Source of the DNA: Symsagittifera roscoffensis
Taxonomy: Eukaryota; Xenacoelomorpha; Acoela; Convolutidae
Assembly: GCF_963678635.1 (NCBI RefSeq)
Contig: NW_026971702.1
Location: 35,003 to 99,002, forward strand
DNA length: 64,000 bases
Reading direction: 5' to 3'
Part shown: positions 63,243-64,000 of the stretch, piece after piece
How positions within the stretch are numbered: position 1 is the stretch's first letter
Layout of the letters: each line of letters starts with the position of its first letter
Notes under the pieces: model-generated
Database searches by the model: none
Told to the model about the DNA's origin: nothing
What the model saw: the letters and a program-made list of their open reading frames with translations, nothing else
Program-made: the position numbers and the translations under genes

Positions 63243-64000
63243 ATGTCTAGCAACTTTGGAGGTGACAAAGATTCCTTTAGTATTACATTGGTGTCATCAG
63301 CCTCAATGAATATCTTCATTGACAACTCACTAGCGAGTTTTAAAAACCTGCTGAGTGAAGATATCGATCTGCAAGGCGAATGGAGAGTTGCATTGTCAGA
63401 AATAACGTTTCCCACTCATTTTAACAATGTAACAGATACTAAAATAGTGTACTATAAAAAAGACAAAGTTAGAGCAAGTCTTAAAGTGGCAAAAGATAAA
63501 ATATCTAGACCATATGATGGAGAGAAAACTAAAATAACAAAGGGTGAATATGGCGAAATCGAGAAATTATTCAACGAAATCAATCGGAAGGTTGATCTTG
63601 ATAATTTAACTTATAGCATCGACCCCATTACCAAACATCTTTCAATTTGGATGCATTATTGGGAAGGCATTACCTTTGAGAGCCCACAAATTCCTAGTAT
63701 TTTGGGTTTCAAAGGTATAAGAGAAGGAACGGGCTACCATATCGGCTATAAAGAATCCAGTCATATCCATAGCACTCTCACATCGCAAAACTTCATTTCC
63801 GACTACCCTGTCGATATCTCTGCTGGAACCCAAATGATGTTTATCTACTTGGATATAATCCATTATCAGATTGTGGGTGACACCAAAGCACCGTTGCTCA
63901 GAGTCATTGATACTAATCGACGAGTGAAAAACGGTTACGTGTGCAGCATTGAACCAAATCATCGCAAAGTTTTTAGCAACTTAGATTATAAAAAACTCCT
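63243..64000 (+). CDS. Minor capsid protein (penton-like), copy C, partial at window edge
   Basis: Open from ATG 63,243 (MSSNFGGDKDSFSITLVSSA) to the window end, 252 complete codons. Typical of the Polinton minor capsid (single jelly roll at the vertices): EDIDLQGEWRVALSEITFPT near residue 45, and QIVGDTKAPLLRVIDTNRR near the C-terminus. It retains the segment deleted from copy B. Intact as far as it can be seen. Confidence 0.85.
   Translation, partial: MSSNFGGDKDSFSITLVSSASMNIFIDNSLASFKNLLSEDIDLQGEWRVALSEITFPTHFNNVTDTKIVYYKKDKVRASLKVAKDKISRPYDGEKTKITKGEYGEIEKLFNEINRKVDLDNLTYSIDPITKHLSIWMHYWEGITFESPQIPSILGFKGIREGTGYHIGYKESSHIHSTLTSQNFISDYPVDISAGTQMMFIYLDIIHYQIVGDTKAPLLRVIDTNRRVKNGYVCSIEPNHRKVFSNLDYKKL

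Larger units (their letters stand above)
57729..64000 (+). mobile_element. Polinton copy C, left part, runs off the window
   Basis: Starts with the AGTAGTATTGTAATCC TIR and carries the same genes in the same order as copy B up to the minor capsid gene. It is the best preserved copy: the membrane protein, small basic protein and integrase are open, and the minor capsid gene is open to the window edge. Most of gene X is deleted (the join lies near 58,545). Confidence 0.92.

Overview
The window looks like A+T-rich nuclear DNA of an invertebrate animal. Reasons: GT-AG introns, host exons that look like von Willebrand A and SET-domain genes, and layers of eukaryotic mobile elements with no bacterial operon signals. 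The species cannot be named from the sequence. Nearly all recognisable coding content belongs to transposable elements, most of them broken.

The main structure is a Polinton/Maverick (adintovirus-like) DNA element at about 13,468-47,217, with terminal inverted repeats (TIRs) of about 250 bp and a near-matching 6-bp target duplication (tgtaga/tataga). Left to right it carries: an antisense gene beside the TIR, an unknown gene X, a DEDDh-exonuclease-like gene, a small PC4-like ORF, a two-helix membrane protein, an FtsK/HerA-type packaging ATPase, a FVLIPK protein plus retroviral-type integrase, penton-like minor capsid, pVI/pX-like core protein, hexon-like major capsid, adenain-like protease, accessory genes, and protein-primed family B DNA polymerase. 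Two retroelements sit inside it: a G+C-rich LINE (about 23,174-26,440) and a 13.45-kb LTR retroelement (30,096-43,548) that splits polB. Subtracting the inserts leaves about 16.5 kb, a normal Polinton size.

Left of it is a diverged duplicate of the same locus (copy A, 1-6,805), which includes a decayed LINE flank and a truncated Polinton. A near-perfect 2,585-bp tandem duplication of the Polinton left end (10,283-15,450) follows. On the right (57,729-64,000) begins a third, better preserved Polinton (copy C) that runs off the window. Its integrase is intact and its minor capsid gene is open to the window edge.

The LTR retroelement lies on the minus strand and is the most unusual object here. 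It encodes Gag with a CCHC knuckle, a UUUAAAC frameshift site at the gag stop, and a Pol in which a TARG1-like macro (ADP-ribosylhydrolase) domain sits between protease and reverse transcriptase. It also has an Env-like glycoprotein, a 252-aa 3' ORF with an acidic N-terminus and a helical C-terminus, and an antisense gene with one clean 100-bp intron between integrase and env. Its LTR promoter has a TATA box preceded by four copies of a 17-bp imperfect dyad. The LTRs differ at about one position, so the insertion is young, yet gag, pol and env each contain a break.

Between the right Polinton end and copy C (47,224-57,728) lies host-like DNA: two vWA exons, a 20-bp minisatellite, decayed minus-strand ORFs, and a decayed multi-exon gene ending in a KMT5A-like SET domain.
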